DNA from: Bacillota bacterium | Lineage (GTDB): Bacteria > Bacillota_A > Clostridia > Lachnospirales > Lachnospiraceae | Assembly (NCBI GenBank): GCA_023443925.1 | Contig: JAEZSL010000203.1 | Span: 1-26,667, forward strand | Reading direction: 5' to 3' | Length of the DNA stretch: 26,667 nucleotides | Shown: in pieces, positions 24,709 through 26,667 of the stretch | How positions within the stretch are numbered: the first letter of the stretch is position 1 | Layout: each line of letters starts with the position of its first letter | Notes under the pieces: generated by a model | Seen by the model: the letters and a program-made list of their open reading frames with translations, nothing else | What the model was told of the DNA's origin: nothing | Database searches by the model: none | Position numbers and translations under genes: made by a program

Positions 24709-25581
24709 ATGAATTCAATTAAATTAAAAGCCCATGCAAAAATCAATCTGGGACTTGATGTGGTAAAAAAACGGGAAGACGGCTATCATGAAGTCCGTAT
24801 GATCATGCAGACTATCGGTCTATACGATAAACTCACCATCAACCGCACAAACAATTTCTCTATTGTAATAACTACCAACCTTCATTATCTTCCCACCGAT
24901 GAAAACAATCTGGTTTATAAAGCAGTTTCCTTAATGCGGCAGGAATACCATATTGAACAGGGTATTTATATTAATCTTGAAAAAAAAATACCGGTGGCGG
25001 CAGGTATGGCCGGCGGCAGTTCGGATGCGGCTACTGCTCTTTATGGAATGAACCGGCTTTTTGATTTAAAATTAAAGAAAAAAGATTTAATGAGCCTGGG
25101 GCTTCGCTTGGGAGCAGATGTTCCCTACTGTATTATGAGAGGCACTGCCCTGTCGGAAGGAATCGGAGAAGTCTTAACACCCCTTCCTCCTTTCCCGGCC
25201 TGTCAGGTTCTAATTGTAAAACCCGGTATTAGTGTGTCAACCAAATACGTCTATGAAAACCTTAAACTGGATGAAAATACAAAGCATCCGGATATTGATG
25301 GCATCCTGGCTTGTATCAAAAATAAGGATCTAAGAGGTGCCGCAGAATTTTTTGGAAATGTCCTGGAAACCGTCACCATTAAGGAATACCCCATCATCGG
25401 GGAAATCAAAGAAAAAATGTATGAATACGGAGCCGTTACTTCCTTAATGAGCGGCAGCGGTCCTACCGTATTCGGATTGTTTGATGATCCAAGAAAAGCG
25501 GAAAAAGCTTTTTACCAGTTTAAAGTGGGTGACTTGGGTAAACAGGTATTTCTGACTGATTTATATCAGCCCCTCTATTAA
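24709..25581 (+). CDS. ispE: 4-diphosphocytidyl-2-C-methyl-D-erythritol kinase
   Basis: This cytoplasmic GHMP kinase catalyses the fourth step of the non-mevalonate (MEP) route to isoprenoids, including undecaprenyl carrier lipid. The 290-residue protein has AHAKINLGLDV (9-19, catalytic Lys11), the ATP loop PVAAGMAGGSSDAA (95-108), and GADVPYC with catalytic Asp137. The C-terminal SLMSGSGPTVFGLF is the third GHMP motif. AGGAG 6 bases before the ATG supports the start. A terminator follows, so it is probably monocistronic. Confidence 0.97.
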   Translation: MNSIKLKAHAKINLGLDVVKKREDGYHEVRMIMQTIGLYDKLTINRTNNFSIVITTNLHYLPTDENNLVYKAVSLMRQEYHIEQGIYINLEKKIPVAAGMAGGSSDAATALYGMNRLFDLKLKKKDLMSLGLRLGADVPYCIMRGTALSEGIGEVLTPLPPFPACQVLIVKPGISVSTKYVYENLKLDENTKHPDIDGILACIKNKDLRGAAEFFGNVLETVTIKEYPIIGEIKEKMYEYGAVTSLMSGSGPTVFGLFDDPRKAEKAFYQFKVGDLGKQVFLTDLYQPLY

Positions 25582-25655
25582 CTTTTATATATACTTCTCC
25601 GATAATTACCATAACTCTGTAAGTTGTATTAAAGTTCAGCTTATAGTGCCAAATC

Positions 25656-25687
25656 GTTGGCTGAATAGCCACAACTATTTATTTTAC
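25656..25687 (+). terminator. Terminator of ispE
   Basis: GTTGGCT (25656-25662) pairs with AGCC-A-CAAC (25667-25675, one bulged A) around GAAT, followed by TATTTATTTT. It ends only a few bases before the next gene's ribosome site, so it might also act as an attenuator for that gene. Confidence 0.6.
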
Positions 25688-25704
25688 CAAGGAGGGTGCT
25701 TGTT

Positions 25705-26304
25705 ATGGGTATAAACGGAATTACAGCGGCCAGCTATAATAGTCCGCAGACTAACCAGACAAAGAGCAAGGAGACAGCTCGTAAAAACAGTCAGGAAATC
25801 AAGGAAGACATACCATCTGCCGTGTATGAGAAAAACACGGAGGAAGGGACCAAAAAAGTAGTATATAAACAAGATACCGCTACCATTGCACAGCTAAAAG
25901 CAGAAGCAGAGAAAAGAACCAAACAATTACGGGACTTAGTTGAAAAGATGCTCTTAAAACAGGGACAGTCTTTTGATGAGTCCAGCATGTACCAGCTTTT
26001 AAGAGAAGGCAAAGTAGAAGTGGATGCCCAAACTGCGGCTCAGGCAAAAGCAGATATTGCCGAAGACGGTTACTGGGGTGTAAATCAGACCTCCGACCGG
26101 CTGGTATCCTTTGCCAAAGCTCTTACCGGCGGAGATCCGGATAAAGTTGATGAGATGATTGAGGCCGTTAAGAATGGTTTCGAACAGGCGAAAAAAGCCT
26201 GGGGCGGTGAACTTCCGGATATCTGTAAGCAGACCTTGGATGCTGCTTTAGGAAAACTGGATGAGTGGAAAAAATCCGCAGGCGGTACAGAATCTAACAA
26301 CTGA
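25705..26304 (+). CDS. Small coiled-coil protein of unknown function
   Basis: I do not recognise a firmly named family. The 199-residue product has no signal peptide. Residues 1-50 are polar and probably disordered, residues 57-85 are a charged helix with coiled-coil character (AQLKAEAEKRTKQLRDLVEK), and a compact C-terminal module (about 115-190) has EDGYWGVNQTSDRLVSFA, GGDPDKV and AWGGELPDI. The last module reminds me of DUF5610-like proteins, but this is uncertain. AGGAGG (25690-25695) is 9 bases before ATG 25705, so the GTG at 25696 is not used. No separate promoter is clear after the ispE terminator. Confidence 0.78.
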   Translation: MGINGITAASYNSPQTNQTKSKETARKNSQEIKEDIPSAVYEKNTEEGTKKVVYKQDTATIAQLKAEAEKRTKQLRDLVEKMLLKQGQSFDESSMYQLLREGKVEVDAQTAAQAKADIAEDGYWGVNQTSDRLVSFAKALTGGDPDKVDEMIEAVKNGFEQAKKAWGGELPDICKQTLDAALGKLDEWKKSAGGTESNN

Positions 26305-26337
26305 TCAACCGTAACTAATTATCTATAAAATACTGCA

Positions 26338-26396
26338 GGCCCTGTCGTAATCCCGGTATTTAACGTACCGGATCGAGACGGGGCCATATTATTTTG
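26338..26396 (+). terminator. Terminator after the coiled-coil protein gene
   Basis: GGCCCTGTC (26338-26346) pairs with GACGGGGCC (26377-26385, one G-T pair), with an inner stem CCGGTA/TACCGG. A T-rich tail (ATATTATTTT) follows. It stands between convergent genes and may also stop transcription from the right. Confidence 0.75.
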
Positions 26397-26422
26397 GTCG
26401 AATGGAATAATCATCATGAGAG

Positions 26423-26667
26423 TTATATTAATCGGTCTACTTTTTTCATAATAATCAGCTTATCGCCAACCTTTAAGTTAGTATCCTCCAAATCGTTCAG
26501 TTCTTTGATTCTATCCACTGTTGTATAATATTTCTTGGCAATATTCCACAAACTATCCTGTGCTTTCACAACATAGCCTACGATACTTGGCATACTCTGC
26601 AGCTTTTCGTAATCTAAATCATAGACATCAATATCCGTAATGATGGGTTCCGTAATGGAATCAAATA
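26423..26667 (-). CDS. C-terminal end of a LysM-domain protein, cut by the window edge
   Basis: Eighty residues and a TAA stop are visible on the minus strand. Residues about 30-74 of this part form a LysM domain, with VVKAQDSLWNIAKKYYTT, RIKELNDLEDTNLKVGDKL and a final IIMKK strand. LysM binds N-acetylglucosamine-containing wall polymers. The preceding part is acidic (ITDIDVYDLDYEKLQ). In related clostridia a C-terminal LysM of this kind is often joined to DUF3794 repeats in a spore-coat or envelope protein, but the rest lies outside the window, so this is a guess. Confidence 0.85.
   Translation of the reverse strand, partial: FDSITEPIITDIDVYDLDYEKLQSMPSIVGYVVKAQDSLWNIAKKYYTTVDRIKELNDLEDTNLKVGDKLIIMKKVDRLI

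Noticed and set aside
1..26667. CRISPR array, insertion sequence, prophage or defence system
   Set aside because: No regularly spaced repeats, transposase, integrase, nuclease or toxin-antitoxin pair was seen on either strand.

Overview
The window looks like chromosome from a low-GC, endospore-forming, anaerobic Firmicute, most likely a member of the Clostridia close to Lachnospiraceae. The evidence is strong GGAGG-type ribosome binding sites, sigma-A style promoters, a T-box riboswitch on ileS, sporulation and germination genes (spoIIR and a sleC-like gene), the non-mevalonate isoprenoid gene ispE, and D-Ala-D-Ala peptidoglycan genes. No plasmid, phage, transposase, CRISPR, rRNA or tRNA gene is visible. 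The assignment to a family is an inference from protein style, not a search result.

Layout. Positions 1-4680 (minus strand) hold a moxR - DUF58 - transglutaminase operon that continues into a further gene cut by the left edge. It is read from two tandem promoters near 4800-4878. A DinB-like protein follows on the plus strand (5028-5540). Then come, on the minus strand, glycogen phosphorylase (5794-8241), a SleC-like cortex-lytic protein (8603-9859), isoleucyl-tRNA synthetase of the eukaryote-like type with a complete T-box leader (10091-13691), an uncharacterised exported protein (13735-15294), a VanY-type D,D-carboxypeptidase with a disordered tail (15733-17049) and nicotinate phosphoribosyltransferase (17451-18908). 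On the plus strand are a PlsC acyltransferase (19433-20167) and a small membrane protein (20389-20850). A bidirectional terminator separates these from the minus-strand ddl - murI - DUF1934 operon (23307 down to 20929). spoIIR, ispE and a small uncharacterised coiled-coil protein follow on the plus strand, and the right edge cuts a LysM-domain gene on the minus strand.

Functional themes. Most of the window is housekeeping, with a cell-envelope and sporulation bias. Ddl and MurI supply D-amino-acid building blocks for peptidoglycan. VanY trims stem peptides. The SleC-like protein and LysM protein probably act on or bind peptidoglycan, possibly in spores. SpoIIR couples forespore sigma-F to activation of mother-cell sigma-E, and a good sigma-F-type promoter stands in front of it. 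PlsC feeds phospholipid synthesis and IspE feeds isoprenoid synthesis, including the wall lipid carrier.

I did not find a clear new multi-gene system. The best candidates for something undescribed are small. There are two related palindromic intergenic elements (10012-10081 and 20170-20321). The SleC-like protein has no Glu at the position of the SpoIID catalytic residue. An extra hairpin lies between the T-box terminator and the ileS ribosome binding site. A spaced direct repeat precedes ddl, and several long leaders and family-less small proteins remain unexplained.
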